64,000 nt of DNA from Chelativorans sp. AA-79 (GTDB taxonomy: Bacteria > Pseudomonadota > Alphaproteobacteria > Rhizobiales > Rhizobiaceae), in the NCBI RefSeq assembly GCF_029457495.1, contig NZ_CP120361.1, positions 186,001 to 250,000 of the forward strand, written 5' to 3'. Within the stretch, counting starts at the first letter, position 1, and the number at the start of each line of letters is the position of its first letter. The notes under the pieces were generated by a model. The model was not told where the DNA came from, searched no databases, and worked only from the letters and a program-made list of their open reading frames with translations. Shown piece by piece: positions 1 to 9,275 of the stretch. Both the position numbers and the translations under genes were made by a program.

Positions 1-255
1 GTGCTTCCCAATTTCCTGAGCTACGCGCTTCTGCGCCTGGAGATCAATGTCCGCGCCTCCACCATCATCGGTGCGGTTGGGGGAGGCGGCATCGGCGAAG
101 CGCTCCGGCTCTCCATCAGCCAGACGCATGAGGCCAAGACGCTGGCGATCGTTCTCCTGCTCTTCCTGACGATTGTAGCCGTCGACCAACTCTCGGCGTG
201 GCTCCGCCGCCGCGTCGTCGGCAAACAGAGCTTCGAATTCGGACGCGGAGGCTGA
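1..255 (+). CDS. phnE: Phosphonate ABC transporter permease PhnE, C-terminal part (gene starts before the window)
   Basis: Inner-membrane permease of a phosphonate import system. Only the last 84 codons are present; the GTG at base 1 is simply the window edge, not a supported start. The visible part has the cytoplasmic-loop motif RASTIIGAVGGGGIG that contacts the ATPase, then a hydrophobic helix (AIVLLLFLTIVAVDQL) and a basic C-terminus. The next gene has a nearly identical loop motif (RSATIIGAVGAGGIG), so the two are paired PhnE subunits. The stop is one base before the next ATG, so the genes are in one operon. The PhnC ATPase and PhnD binding protein would be expected upstream, outside the window. 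Confidence 0.85.
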   Translation: MLPNFLSYALLRLEINVRASTIIGAVGGGGIGEALRLSISQTHEAKTLAIVLLLFLTIVAVDQLSAWLRRRVVGKQSFEFGRGG

Positions 256-256
256 G

Positions 257-1801
257 ATGGCTGTTTTGACGGAAGCCGAGGCTCAGGCGATCGCCGAACG
301 CCACCCGCAGGTCTTTGCCGCGTCGGTGCGCAAGCGGTTGACCGCATTTCTGGTCGGTGCGAGCATTGTCGCCTATCTCGTCTTCGCGTGGTGGTTCTTC
401 TCGATCGGGCAGGTGTTCTCCGGCGGGAACTGGGGCATTGCCGGCGCCTATATGGCTGACTGGGTTTCGTATGAAGTCCGGCCGGACATCGGGTTCCGCG
501 AGAACCACCTGGAGATCACCTATCCGCGTTTTTCGCCCCTGGGAGAGCACCCCGACCCCGATTGGGTGACCAAGGAGACTGCTATCGTCGCGATACGCGA
601 GCAGGCGGGGACCGCCTCGGGCGGTGCAACTAGCGGCGCGGGTTTCCTCGGCCCGCTGGATAATGCGAACGCCAAGGGCGGTGAAGACAGCTTTCTCGGC
701 TCCCTGGGCGCGGGGGCCTCCGGTACGCCGTCGGTGGAGTCCTCTCCCGCCGATGGCGTGCCGGAGACGGTTCGGCGGGAAGAAGCAGTCGTGGAGGCCA
801 GCATCCGGTTCGGCGCAGGAACCCGCGTGGATGTCCGCCCCGGTCTCGTGCGCATCGAACGCGGCGGCGAGGCACTGACGCTCGACGTCGAGGAGGGCGC
901 GGGCGTGATCGCCCGCGAACCCCTGCCGCGATGGGCCTCGCAGCGTGAGCCCGGAGCCAAGGTGATCGCCTATTTGGGATTTGCCGGGCGTGCCGAGATC
1001 GAGGACGACGAGGTCAAGATCCGCCGCCGCTTCCTTGGCTGGGAAAACTTCCTCTTCGACACGCGCTCGGCCTTTTTCGGCCGTCCGCTCGGCGAGGTCG
1101 CTTCGCTCATCCTCTTCGGCGAGCGGCTCGATCCGGGTGTATCCAACGCGGCGCTCGCCTGGAGCGATTTCGTGAACAACGCCGAATGGCAGCACGGCGA
1201 CGTCTGGGTGAAGCTTCTCCAGACCATCGTCATGGCCTTTGCCGGCACGGTGCTGGCGACCTTGGTGGCGTTCCCGCTTTCCTTCATGGCCGCCCGCAAC
1301 ATCTATCCGAACCGCGTCGGCAATTTCCTTCTCAAGCGCTTTTTCGATTTCCTGCGCTCGGTGGACATGCTGATCTGGGCCCTGTTCTTCACGCGCGCCT
1401 TCGGCCCGGGGCCGCTTGCCGGCATTTCTGCCATCTTCTTCACGGACACCGGTACGTTCGGGAAGCTCTATTCCGAAGCGCTGGAGAATATAGACGACAA
1501 GCAGCGCGAAGGCGTCCGCTCCGTCGGCGCGGCTCCGGCGGAGGTCCAGCGTTACGGAGTCATGCCGCAGGTCCTGCCCGTCTTCCTGAGCCAGGCGCTC
1601 TATTTCTGGGAATCGAACACACGCTCCGCCACCATCATCGGCGCCGTCGGCGCAGGCGGGATCGGCCTGAAGCTCTGGGAGGCGATGCGGACCAATTCCG
1701 ATTGGGAGAACGTGGCCTATATGGTGCTGCTCATCCTTCTTGTGGTTTTCATCTTCGATAATATATCCAACATGCTGCGCCGCCGACTGATCGGCCCTTA
1801 G
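257..1801 (+). CDS. phnE2: Second phosphonate ABC transporter permease PhnE, with a long extracytoplasmic insertion
   Basis: Permease subunit of the phosphonate importer, 514 aa, clearly longer than a typical PhnE of roughly 260-300 aa. One N-terminal membrane helix (about residues 30-55) is followed by about 250 hydrophilic residues, including a Gly/Ser/Ala-rich stretch near residues 120-165. The usual permease domain starts at about residue 310 and carries the loop motif RSATIIGAVGAGGIG near residue 455. The insertion probably lies in the periplasm; its function is unknown. The permease assignment is firm, and the pairing with the preceding PhnE fits rhizobial phn loci with two permease genes. 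Confidence 0.88.
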   Translation: MAVLTEAEAQAIAERHPQVFAASVRKRLTAFLVGASIVAYLVFAWWFFSIGQVFSGGNWGIAGAYMADWVSYEVRPDIGFRENHLEITYPRFSPLGEHPDPDWVTKETAIVAIREQAGTASGGATSGAGFLGPLDNANAKGGEDSFLGSLGAGASGTPSVESSPADGVPETVRREEAVVEASIRFGAGTRVDVRPGLVRIERGGEALTLDVEEGAGVIAREPLPRWASQREPGAKVIAYLGFAGRAEIEDDEVKIRRRFLGWENFLFDTRSAFFGRPLGEVASLILFGERLDPGVSNAALAWSDFVNNAEWQHGDVWVKLLQTIVMAFAGTVLATLVAFPLSFMAARNIYPNRVGNFLLKRFFDFLRSVDMLIWALFFTRAFGPGPLAGISAIFFTDTGTFGKLYSEALENIDDKQREGVRSVGAAPAEVQRYGVMPQVLPVFLSQALYFWESNTRSATIIGAVGAGGIGLKLWEAMRTNSDWENVAYMVLLILLVVFIFDNISNMLRRRLIGP

Positions 1802-2022
1802 AGGGCCTTTCGACCAAGGCGACGGCATCACTTGGCGTTGCACAAATACGGCAAGAACAATCGGAACGCCTGCGGATGTGAGCGCCTTCCCAGGCTTCCG
1901 AAGGCGGCTGACGGGCGCTGCACGCCCCCAGCCGAGAAGAACCCGGCAGATGCTTTTCTGTGGCGGCTTCGTTAATCTGTCATGCAAATCACTTAATCCA
2001 TCGCGATCTGCGAGGACCGACC

Positions 2023-2730
2023 ATGCGATACGCGATCTATTTTACACCCGAGAAGGACGATCCGCTGGCCCGTGTAGCCGAGCGGTGGCTGGGGCGCAGC
2101 GCGTTTGGCGGTCAAACCCAGGCACCGTCCGCCGCCGGCCCTTTTTCCGCCGCCGAGATCGCCTTTCACACAGCGGCCGCCCGCCGATATGGTTTTCACG
2201 CTACGCTCAAGGCGCCGTTCCGGCTCGTGGAGGGCAAGAGCGAGGCCGAGCTTACGGCCGCCCTCTCGCGCTTTGCCGCCGAGCGGGAGCCATTCGCCGT
2301 CGAGCGCATCGAGCTTGCGCGGCTGGATGGCTTCTTCGCTCTCGTTCCGGCCGTTCCTTCTCCGCAACTCGATCGCCTCGCCGCTGATGTCGTGACCTTT
2401 TTCGAACCTTTCCGTGCTCCGATGACGGCGAAAGAGATGGAGCGGCGCAATCCGGACGGCCTCACGCCCGCGCAGCTTAAAAATCTCCACAAATGGGGCT
2501 ATCCTTACGTGTTCGAGGAGTTCCGCTTCCATATGACGCTTACGGGGCGTGTCCCGGCGGCTGAAGCCGCGCGCATGGAGGCTGCGATCGACGAGTTCTT
2601 CGGGCCGCTGCTCCTGGAGCCGCTCGAGATCTCTTCTCTCGCGCTTTTCGCCGAGCCCGAGGCGGGATCTCCCTTCCATGTGAAATCCTTGCATGCCATT
2701 GGTGGCGCGAGGGAAAGAAAGTTCGCTTGA
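2023..2730 (+). CDS. DUF1045 phosphonate-operon protein, 2H phosphoesterase fold
   Basis: A 235-aa member of the family found in bacterial phn operons (DUF1045). Two H-x-T motifs are visible, FHATL at residues 58-62 and FHMTL at 169-173. They are the paired catalytic signature of the 2H phosphoesterase superfamily, so a cyclic-phosphate or phosphoester hydrolase role is inferred; the substrate is not known from sequence. The ATG at 2023 has a purine-rich site (cgagga) upstream. A reading frame extending back to 1960 exists but lacks a ribosome site. The stop overlaps the TTG just before phnM, which points to translational coupling. Confidence 0.82.
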   Translation: MRYAIYFTPEKDDPLARVAERWLGRSAFGGQTQAPSAAGPFSAAEIAFHTAAARRYGFHATLKAPFRLVEGKSEAELTAALSRFAAEREPFAVERIELARLDGFFALVPAVPSPQLDRLAADVVTFFEPFRAPMTAKEMERRNPDGLTPAQLKNLHKWGYPYVFEEFRFHMTLTGRVPAAEAARMEAAIDEFFGPLLLEPLEISSLALFAEPEAGSPFHVKSLHAIGGARERKFA

Positions 2731-2732
2731 AA

Positions 2733-3872
2733 ATGCCCAGTGAATTGATTCTCAAGAACGCCCGTATCGTTCTGGCCGACGAGGTGATCGGCGGCAGCGT
2801 CGCCGTCCGGGATGGCCGGATTGCCGAACTGTCCCGAGGCCAGATGGATGCGGGTGAGGATATGGAGGGCGATTTCCTCATCCCAGGGCTCGTCGAACTC
2901 CATACGGATCACCTCGAGCGGCACTATGCGCCGCGTCCCAAGGTCCGCTGGAACCCCGTGGCATCCGTGCTGGCCCATGATGCGCAGATCGCCGCGTCCG
3001 GCATCACGACCGTCTTCGACGCGCTGCGCATCGGTCTCGACGAGGATGCGGACGTGGAAGCCGAGGACATGCGCCGCCTGGCGGATGCGATCGAGCAGAG
3101 CATCGCGGCCGATCGGCTTCGCGCCGATCATTTTCTGCATCTGCGCTGCGAGGTTTCCGCACCCGACTGCTTGTCCGGGTTCACCCTCTTCGAGAATGAC
3201 CCGCATGTGAAGCTCGCATCCCTGATGGACCATTCTCCGGGCCAGCGGCAGTTCACCAATCTTGACGCTTATGCCACTTACTACAAGGTCAAGATGAAGC
3301 TCTCGGACGACGATTTCCGGCGCTTCTGTGAGAGGCGCATGGCGGAATCGCAGGCGAATTCCGGTCCAAACCGGCGTGCCATTTCCGAAGCGTGCCGGGT
3401 TCACGACATCATCCTGGCGAGCCACGACGATGCCACGACGGAGCATGTAAAAGAGGCGGAAGCCGACGGCGTGCGCGTGGCCGAATTCCCCACCACGGCC
3501 GCTGCCGCGCGTGCTTCCAAGGATGCGGGCATGGCGGTCCTCATGGGCGCGCCGAACGTGGTGCGTGGCGGCTCGCATTCCGGCAATGTGTCCGCGCGCG
3601 AGCTCGCCGAGGCGGGTGATCTGGACATCCTGTCTTCCGACTATATCCCCTTCAGCCTCGTCCAGGCGGCGTTTTTCCTCGACGAGGTGGTGGAAGGCAT
3701 CAGCCTGCCGGAGGCCGTGGCCAAGGTTTCCAGGAACCCCGCCGAATCCGTCGGGCTCACCGATCGCGGCGTGATCGAGCCGGGCCGGCGTGCCGACCTC
3801 GTGCGCGTCCGGCTTGATGACGGCATCCCGGTGGTGCGTACCGTCTGGCGTGAGGGGCGCCGCGTCGCGTGA
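2733..3872 (+). CDS. phnM: Alpha-D-ribose 1-methylphosphonate 5-triphosphate diphosphatase PhnM
   Basis: Amidohydrolase-fold metal enzyme of the C-P lyase pathway. It removes pyrophosphate from ribose 1-methylphosphonate 5-triphosphate to give the substrate of C-P lyase. The protein is 379 aa, a normal length. The metal-binding H-x-D-H motif (ELHTDHLERHY) is at about residues 55-65, and a second metal-site region has the motif ASHDD further on. The ATG at 2733 is preferred; a TTG two codons earlier overlaps the DUF1045 stop. The stop overlaps the phnN start. A complete pathway needs phnGHIJKL, which must lie elsewhere. Confidence 0.93.
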   Translation: MPSELILKNARIVLADEVIGGSVAVRDGRIAELSRGQMDAGEDMEGDFLIPGLVELHTDHLERHYAPRPKVRWNPVASVLAHDAQIAASGITTVFDALRIGLDEDADVEAEDMRRLADAIEQSIAADRLRADHFLHLRCEVSAPDCLSGFTLFENDPHVKLASLMDHSPGQRQFTNLDAYATYYKVKMKLSDDDFRRFCERRMAESQANSGPNRRAISEACRVHDIILASHDDATTEHVKEAEADGVRVAEFPTTAAAARASKDAGMAVLMGAPNVVRGGSHSGNVSARELAEAGDLDILSSDYIPFSLVQAAFFLDEVVEGISLPEAVAKVSRNPAESVGLTDRGVIEPGRRADLVRVRLDDGIPVVRTVWREGRRVA

Positions 3873-4501
3873 TGTTTTCGGCCACCATCGAGCGGGCGCA
3901 GGACGAGGCGCCGTTTCCCATCCGGCAGGGCGTGTTCGTCGCCGTAGTCGGTCCATCCGGCGGAGGCAAGGATTCCGTCATCGGCTATGCCCGCGAACGG
4001 CTTGGGCGGCTCGAAGGGGACATCGTCTTCGCGCGGCGCGTCATCACGCGCCCGATGGAGCCGGGCAGCGAGGAGCACGACACGCTCGACGAGGCGGCTT
4101 TCGAGCAGGAGAAGGCCGCCGGCCGTTTCGCCCTTTCCTGGCACGCCAACGGCCTGAGCTACGGCCTGCCGGTGAGTCTCGACGATGCAATGCGCCAGGG
4201 CAAAGTAGTGGTGGCGAACGGCTCGCGCGCGGTGATCCCGGAAATCAGGGCTCGTTATGCCCATGTCCTGCCGCTGGTCGTCACCGCCCCGCGCGCGGTC
4301 CTGGCGGAGCGTCTTTCCCGCCGCGGTCGGGAGACGCGGGAGGAGGTGCTTGCGCGGCTCGCCCGGGGCACGGCAAGCGAGCTGGCCGTGCCCGACGCCC
4401 TCGTCATCGACAATTCCGGCCCCCTCGAACAGGCGGGAGAGCGCCTCCTGGAAGCGCTGCGCAAGGCGGCTGCCTGGAGCGACGTTTGTGATATGGTCTG
4501 A
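3872..4501 (+). CDS. phnN: Ribose 1,5-bisphosphate phosphokinase PhnN
   Basis: Converts ribose 1,5-bisphosphate, a product of C-P lyase degradation, to PRPP with ATP, feeding phosphonate-derived ribose into nucleotide synthesis. The 209-aa protein has a guanylate-kinase-like P-loop ([10 protein letters not shown], about residues 26-35) and the motif RRVITRP in the substrate region. The ATG at 3872 overlaps the phnM stop; a GTG one codon earlier is an alternative. PRPP is also the co-substrate of the nearby upp product, so this gene links the phosphonate operon to the salvage genes downstream. Confidence 0.9.
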   Translation: MFSATIERAQDEAPFPIRQGVFVAVVGPSGGGKDSVIGYARERLGRLEGDIVFARRVITRPMEPGSEEHDTLDEAAFEQEKAAGRFALSWHANGLSYGLPVSLDDAMRQGKVVVANGSRAVIPEIRARYAHVLPLVVTAPRAVLAERLSRRGRETREEVLARLARGTASELAVPDALVIDNSGPLEQAGERLLEALRKAAAWSDVCDMV

Positions 4502-4512
4502 TCCCGAAAGGG

Positions 4513-5502
4513 ATGGACCACATGGTGCTCAAGGCCGAACTGCACTGCCATATCGAGGGTGCGGCTTCGCCCGCCCTGGTGGAAGCACAGGCGCGGAAAT
4601 ACGGGGTCGACATCTCCTCCTTCATCCGCAACGGCGCATACTACTGGCACGACTTCACCAGTTTCCTGCTTGCCTATGACCGGGCGGCGAGTCTTTTCCG
4701 CTCACCGGAGGACTATGCGCTGCTCGCGGAGTCCTATCTGACGGAGCTTGCCGCCCAGGGTGCAATCTATTCGGAATTCTTGACCTCGCCGGACCATGCG
4801 GAGCGGGCGGGACTTTCGCCGCAGGCCTACACGGAAGCGCTCGGCGAGGGCATGGCCCGGGCGAAGGCCGCGACCGGCATCGAATCCCGCATGATCGTTA
4901 CCGGCGTGCGCCATTTCGGCCCGGAGGCCATCGAGAAGGCCGCACGCTTCGCCGCAAGTTGCGGGCATCCGCTGGTGACGGGTTTCGGCGTGGCGGGCGA
5001 CGAACGGATCGGGCACCCGAGGGATTTCGTCCGAGCCTTCGCCACCGCCCGCGAGGCGGGACTCGGCGTTACCATCCATGCGGGTGAATTCGGCGGGGCC
5101 GACAGCGTCGCGGCGGCGCTCGACCATATCCACCCTTCACGCATCGGCCATGGCGTGCGTGCGATCGAGAGCCTCGATCTCGTGCGCCGCATCGCGGATG
5201 AAGGCGTGGTACTGGAGGCCTGCCCCGTTTCGAACGTGGTGCTGAGGGTCTTTCCCGATTTTGCGCGGCACCCCTTCCCGCAGCTTCGCGCCGCCGGCTG
5301 CCGCGTAACGCTCAATTCCGACGATCCGCCACATTTCCACACCAGCCTCGCCCGTGAATACGCGGTGGCGGCGGAGCATTTCGGTCTCGGCGACGCGGCT
5401 CTCGCCGCCATCACGCGCACGGCCATCGAGGCGGCTTTCATGGACGAGAAAACGCGCGCCGTCCTCCTTGCCCGTCTGGCGCGGGAGGAGAAGGCCGCCT
5501 GA
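4513..5502 (+). CDS. add: Adenosine deaminase
   Basis: Zinc hydrolase that deaminates adenosine or deoxyadenosine to inosine in purine salvage; 329 aa. Visible active-site elements are H11-x-H13 (AELHCHIEG), the HAGE motif at residues 189-192 (H189, E192), a histidine in GHG near 213, and the Asp pair in LNSDDP at about 270-271. The alternative that it is an adenine deaminase of the same superfamily cannot be fully excluded. It starts 11 bases after phnN, so it may be co-transcribed with the phn genes. Confidence 0.85.
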   Translation: MDHMVLKAELHCHIEGAASPALVEAQARKYGVDISSFIRNGAYYWHDFTSFLLAYDRAASLFRSPEDYALLAESYLTELAAQGAIYSEFLTSPDHAERAGLSPQAYTEALGEGMARAKAATGIESRMIVTGVRHFGPEAIEKAARFAASCGHPLVTGFGVAGDERIGHPRDFVRAFATAREAGLGVTIHAGEFGGADSVAAALDHIHPSRIGHGVRAIESLDLVRRIADEGVVLEACPVSNVVLRVFPDFARHPFPQLRAAGCRVTLNSDDPPHFHTSLAREYAVAAEHFGLGDAALAAITRTAIEAAFMDEKTRAVLLARLAREEKAA

Positions 5503-5605
5503 AGACGCGAGGCGACAAATCTGTGGCCGGAACCTGCGCGACGGTGGCGGCGCTACACATAAGCGGTATTGTTATCGGCTGTTGAGAAGTTTCGTGGAGC
5601 AGATC

Positions 5606-6235
5606 ATGCAGGGCGTGACCGTCGTGGGCCATCCGCTTGTCCAGCACAAGCTCACCATCATGCGCGACAAGGAGACGTCGACGGCTGGTTTTCGGCGGCT
5701 CCTGCGCGAGATCTCGCTGCTCTTGTGCTACGAGGTGACGCGCGACCTGGAACTGACCACGCGCAGGATCGAGACCCCGCTCACTCCCATGGAGGCCCCG
5801 ACGCTCGAGGGCAAGAAGCTTGTCTTCGCCTCGGTGCTGCGCGCCGGCAACGGCCTTCTGGACGGCATGCTTGACCTCGTGCCGGCTGCGCGCGTTGCCC
5901 ATATCGGGCTCTACCGCGATCATGAGACGCTGGAAGCGGTGGAATATTTCTTCAAGGCGCCGAGCGATCTGGAGAACCGGCTGGTGATCGTCGTCGATCC
6001 GATGCTGGCGACGGCCAATTCGGCCGTTGCGGCGGTCGACAAGCTCAAGTCGCGCGGCGCCACCAATATCCGCTTCCTATGCCTCCTCGCCGCGCCCGAG
6101 GGCATAGAGCATTTCCGTGCAGCGCACCCCGAAGTGCCGGTCTTCACTGCCTCGATCGACGAGCGCCTCAACGAGCAGGGTTATATCGTGCCAGGCCTGG
6201 GGGATGCGGGCGACCGGATGTACGGCACGAAATAG
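5606..6235 (+). CDS. upp: Uracil phosphoribosyltransferase
   Basis: Makes UMP from uracil and PRPP (pyrimidine salvage, cytoplasm). The 209-aa length is exactly that of the family. The N-terminus ([19 protein letters not shown]) is typical, as is the PRPP-binding loop [12 protein letters not shown] near residues 130-141 and the C-terminal [12 protein letters not shown]. The ATG at 5606 is chosen because family members start just before the VGHPL motif; an in-frame extension back to 5354 lies inside add and is spurious. It forms a salvage pair with add. Confidence 0.95.
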   Translation: MQGVTVVGHPLVQHKLTIMRDKETSTAGFRRLLREISLLLCYEVTRDLELTTRRIETPLTPMEAPTLEGKKLVFASVLRAGNGLLDGMLDLVPAARVAHIGLYRDHETLEAVEYFFKAPSDLENRLVIVVDPMLATANSAVAAVDKLKSRGATNIRFLCLLAAPEGIEHFRAAHPEVPVFTASIDERLNEQGYIVPGLGDAGDRMYGTK

Positions 6236-6336
6236 CTTCACCCGTCCTTAACTGCGCTCGGTAAAACCGCGCGGCGGTTAAAGCTCCGGTCATCATGATA
6301 CCGCCAGGATGGCGGCGGTGGAACGGGGCGGACTCC

Positions 6337-6891
6337 ATGCTGGGCAGGCTGATCTTTCTTGGCGCGATCGCGGCGGCCGCCGCCGTTTGCATTCCTCCGC
6401 TCTACCAACAGAACGCAGACGCGTTCCGCAGCGTCCTGCGGGTGGCCGACGAACAGGCCGCAGCGCGCTCGTCCAAGGACGCGACCGCGCCGATCAGCGA
6501 GCCGCCGGATCAATTTCTCGGCAGAAAGGTGCGGATCGCGGCGGACGCGCGAGGCCATCATGTCGCCGATTTCAGGCTCAACGGCCGTACCGTGGAAACC
6601 CTTGTCGATACCGGCGCGACCTATGTCGTGATCAACCGGTCGACCGCCAGCCATATCGGCCTGAAGCTCGCGCCATCGGATTTCCGTTACGAGGTCAGCA
6701 CGGCGAACGGGACTGCCCGGGCCGCCTCCGCGACGCTCGAAAGCCTGCAGATCGGCGGGATATATGTAGAGGATGTACAGGCTGTGGTGCTCGAGGATCA
6801 GGCGCTCGGCTTCGCGCTCGTGGGCATGAGCTTCCTCAACCGGCTTGCGCGATTCGAGGTGGAAGACGGCTCGCTGCTCCTGGAGCAATAG
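6337..6891 (+). CDS. Membrane-anchored clan AA retropepsin-like aspartic protease (TIGR02281 type)
   Basis: A 184-aa protein with one N-terminal hydrophobic helix (residues 1-20) that would anchor it, facing the periplasm. The active-site motif is LVDTGATYVV, with catalytic Asp91 in D-T-G-A, as in single-domain bacterial retropepsin-like proteases that act as dimers. Substrates are unknown. The ATG at 6337 places the helix at the very N-terminus; an ATG at 6295 would add 14 residues. It stands alone on the + strand with a long non-coding stretch downstream. Confidence 0.82.
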   Translation: MLGRLIFLGAIAAAAAVCIPPLYQQNADAFRSVLRVADEQAAARSSKDATAPISEPPDQFLGRKVRIAADARGHHVADFRLNGRTVETLVDTGATYVVINRSTASHIGLKLAPSDFRYEVSTANGTARAASATLESLQIGGIYVEDVQAVVLEDQALGFALVGMSFLNRLARFEVEDGSLLLEQ

Positions 6892-7631
6892 GCGTGCCTC
6901 ACCATTGCCACGCCCGGTTTGCACCGTCTGGCCATTGTCAAAGAACTTGGGAAGCGGGGCGCACCGTTCGCGCCACAAAATTAAAAAAGGCGCTCCCTTT
7001 GGCCCTCCGCTTTCGCTCCGGGCGTTCGTTCGCTCGAAAAGCCAAATCGTTGGCTTTTCGTCCGCTGCGCGGACCGCTCCTCACCCCCGCCGGAGTCTGT
7101 CCCGACCTCGGCCGATCACTCGGACCCTTCTCCTTCCCGGCTGCACCCGATGAAGGGGGTGGTCTCTGCCGGGCCGAAGGAGAGCCCTAGCGGCTTCTCC
7201 GCGGTTTCCGCGATGCCGTCTCTCACCCAGCATCCGTTTTTCCGGAAACGGCGTCTCACACCCACCGCCCCGGCACCGCCGGCCTGTCGCGGGCCCTCGG
7301 ATCCCCGGGTTCCGATCCTGGGGAGGGAGGTTTCCGCCGCCCTCCCGAACACCCGGTGCGCATCCGGTTCCCGCGAGAGCGATGGGGAAAGAATAAACCG
7401 GCTGGAGGAAGTGGGGAGAAAAAGAGTGCAACGAGCGAATGACGAAACAGCGAATAGCGAGTGGGAACAGAGGGTTGGCGGGCGAGAAAAATTCCGGAGG
7501 GGCGGATTTTATCCCCGCCGAGCGGCATCGTGCTGGACAGGGCCAGCGTTGATGGCTTTTTTCTTCCGCCGCCGCATTGCAAGTGATGGCCACGCAGAAG
7601 CCCACGCCTATCGTGTCAGCCGGCTATACAC
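6892..7631. other. 740-bp intergenic stretch without a convincing gene
   Basis: Open frames exist on both strands here, but their translations are low-complexity and have no family features, initiation context or neighbours to support them. The stretch contains a strong hairpin (7035-7060, listed separately), a second small perfect stem right after it (tccgc/gcgga, 7061-7073), and a segment near 7435-7470 with repeated gcgaat-like words. It may be a decayed or repeat-derived spacer, but nothing can be identified with certainty. Confidence 0.5.
7035..7060. repeat. Perfect inverted repeat, 11-bp arms with a 4-base loop
   Basis: cgaaaagccaa at 7035-7045 pairs perfectly with ttggcttttcg at 7050-7060 across the loop atcg. 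No T-run follows on either strand, so it is not a standard intrinsic terminator. It lies about 145 bp after the aspartic protease stop. It could be an RNA processing hairpin, a factor-dependent 3' end, or the core of a dispersed palindromic repeat. Confidence 0.7.
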
Positions 7632-7997
7632 CTATCCAGGCATTGTCTCCTGTAGAGAGTAGTGGATGCTCTGGAAGACGATCTTGCCGTCCTGAACAAC
7701 GAAGCTGTCGGCGCCGTCCTCCACGCTGCGGCCCGGCTCGCGCGCCCGCCATTCGATGAAGGCGAAGGGGCCTTCGATGAGTTTCATCGGAAACTCGTAG
7801 CCGGGCGGCACGTGGCCAACCAGCATCTTTGCGAAGTCACGGACGGCCGCATGCCCCTTCTTCATGCCTTTCGCGGTCATCACCACCACGTCGGGCGCAT
7901 AATTCCGCTCGATATCCTGCTCGACCTCTCCGGCGATTCTGCACCGCAAATGATCCGCCAGGACCTCTGCGGTCGATCGTTTGGACAGATCCGGCAT
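7632..7997 (-). CDS. NTF2/SnoaL-like protein
   Basis: A 121-aa protein with the size and pattern of the NTF2-like cone fold: an N-terminal helix with acidic residues (AEVLADHLRCRIAGEVEQDIERN), then YAPDVVVMTAKG, then beta-strands ending in VVQDGKIVFQSIHYSL. Such proteins act as small-molecule isomerases, polyketide cyclases or binding domains, so no specific function can be given. The ATG at 7997 has a good ribosome site (gaggagagag). A frame extending to 8129 has an Arg-rich low-complexity N-terminus and is not supported. Confidence 0.7.
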   Translation of the reverse strand: MPDLSKRSTAEVLADHLRCRIAGEVEQDIERNYAPDVVVMTAKGMKKGHAAVRDFAKMLVGHVPPGYEFPMKLIEGPFAFIEWRAREPGRSVEDGADSFVVQDGKIVFQSIHYSLQETMPG

Positions 7998-8145
7998 CTC
8001 TCTCCTCGCCAAATCCACTCCCATCGCGGAAGCGGCATCACCGCCATTCCGGACGGGGCGGCGCCTGCGCGACGCGGGCCGCCGCCCCAACGGCAATGCC
8101 GGGCGGGTTCGCACCCGGTTGCAGATCACCGGGCCTCGCCTCCAG

Positions 8146-8655
8146 CTAGCGCTTAGCGGCGCCCGAGTCGGTCGCCTCCCGCATGAGATAGGCCTGCGTG
8201 ACCTGCGGAATATGATCCTGAAGCCAGGAGGCCATGGCTTCCTCTTCGCGGCAGATCTCCTCGCACACGCGCGCCGTCTCCGCGTCGCCCGCGGCCTCCG
8301 CCGCCGCCACCAGGATGCGATAGGAGACGATCTCCAAATGCTCGAACGTGTAGCTCGCCATCGAGCCCTTCACCACCTCGTCGCCGGCAAACATCCCGCC
8401 TGCCGCCTGCATCAGAGCAGAGAACTGGGCCGCAAGGTCCTTCATGCCGGACCAGGAGGTGCCGCGTTTTTCCATGCAGGCTTCGAGGCGCTGCTTCTGC
8501 GACCGCGTCTCGGAGATGTGCTGCTCTATGCGCGCCTTGAGTTCGGGATAGTTCTCGATCCGGCGCGCCTGGGCATCGAGCATCTGCTCCGCCTGCTCTT
8601 CCATGGCGTGCGCATCGCGCAGCCATTGGTTCAACCTGTCGTTCATGTCGGTCAT
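8146..8655 (-). CDS. Ferritin-like DUF892 (YciF/YciE-type) protein
   Basis: A 169-aa all-helical protein of the DUF892 family, which has a ferritin-like four-helix bundle and is commonly stress induced. The pattern starts with LRDAHAMEEQAEQML and has the conserved E-x-x-H pairs of the diiron site (for example IEQHI in the second helix, FEHLEI in the third). It lies 15 bp downstream of the DUF4142 gene on the same strand, so the two probably share the stress promoter described at 9276-9300. Confidence 0.85.
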   Translation of the reverse strand: MTDMNDRLNQWLRDAHAMEEQAEQMLDAQARRIENYPELKARIEQHISETRSQKQRLEACMEKRGTSWSGMKDLAAQFSALMQAAGGMFAGDEVVKGSMASYTFEHLEIVSYRILVAAAEAAGDAETARVCEEICREEEAMASWLQDHIPQVTQAYLMREATDSGAAKR

Positions 8656-8670
8656 TCGTCTCTCCGTCGG

Positions 8671-9237
8671 CTATTGCTGAGCGATCTCTTGAATGCGGTC
8701 GAGGTGCTCCTGCAGGGTGGGGAGCGTCTTCTCGGCGAAATCCGCCAAAGCGCCTTCCTGCTCCGCATAGCTCGAAAAGAGCGCCACCGCCTGCTGATGC
8801 GCCGCGACCTGCATCTGCACGTACTGGCTGTCGAACTGATCGGCCGAGGCGTTCTCAAGCTCGGTGATCTGCTGCTGATGGGCCGCATCGAGCGTTTGCG
8901 GGACGTCATTGACGCCGTCGGCCTCCGCTGCCGCCTTCATTTCCTCCGCGGCCATGGTGTGATCGTCCACCATCCGCTGCGCGAACTGCCGGACTTCGTC
9001 GCTCTGCGCCTTGTCCAGCGCGATTCGGCTCGATTCGATTTCGAACATATTGGAATGCGCCGCCATGGTCGCGAATTCCTGCGGCGTGGAAACCGTGACC
9101 TCGCTGCCCGCAGGCAGATCGTTCCTGTCCGAAAGCTCCGGTTCGGTTGGTGATGTCGGGGTGGTATCCTGTGACAGAGCAGGGCCGGTAAACGCCAGTG
9201 CAAGGGCGCCGGCGGCCAACAGAAGACTGCGATGCAT
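8671..9237 (-). CDS. Secreted DUF4142 protein
   Basis: A 188-aa exported protein. A signal peptide with cleavage after ALS is visible (MHRSLLLAAGALALAFTGP). The mature part is a helical bundle with the family motif FAQRMVDDHTMAAEEM and late helices rich in Gln and Glu. DUF4142 proteins are periplasmic or outer-membrane associated and are often linked to stress; the molecular role is unknown. The ATG at 9237 is chosen because it begins the signal peptide. It heads a two-gene unit with the DUF892 gene. Confidence 0.85.
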   Translation of the reverse strand: MHRSLLLAAGALALAFTGPALSQDTTPTSPTEPELSDRNDLPAGSEVTVSTPQEFATMAAHSNMFEIESSRIALDKAQSDEVRQFAQRMVDDHTMAAEEMKAAAEADGVNDVPQTLDAAHQQQITELENASADQFDSQYVQMQVAAHQQAVALFSSYAEQEGALADFAEKTLPTLQEHLDRIQEIAQQ

Positions 9238-9275
9238 CGATGTTACTCCTCGGAAGTGGTTATGTTCGAGGCTCC

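Noticed and set aside
116..1987. 623-codon open frame on the minus strand opposite phnE2
   Set aside because: It lies over a well-supported permease; the translation is rich in Arg, Gly and His, without family motifs, as expected for the antisense of a GC-rich gene.
2505..3956. 483-codon minus-strand frame opposite phnM
   Set aside because: Antisense of a recognised phnM; no motif, no ribosome site, crosses several gene borders.
6265..6279. aaccgc-gcg-gcggtt hairpin after upp as a terminator
   Set aside because: Six pairs with a three-base loop and no T-run; too weak to call.
7081..7605. Minus-strand frame of 174 codons in the 6.9-7.6 kb spacer
   Set aside because: Composition is repetitive and no family, start context or neighbour support was found.
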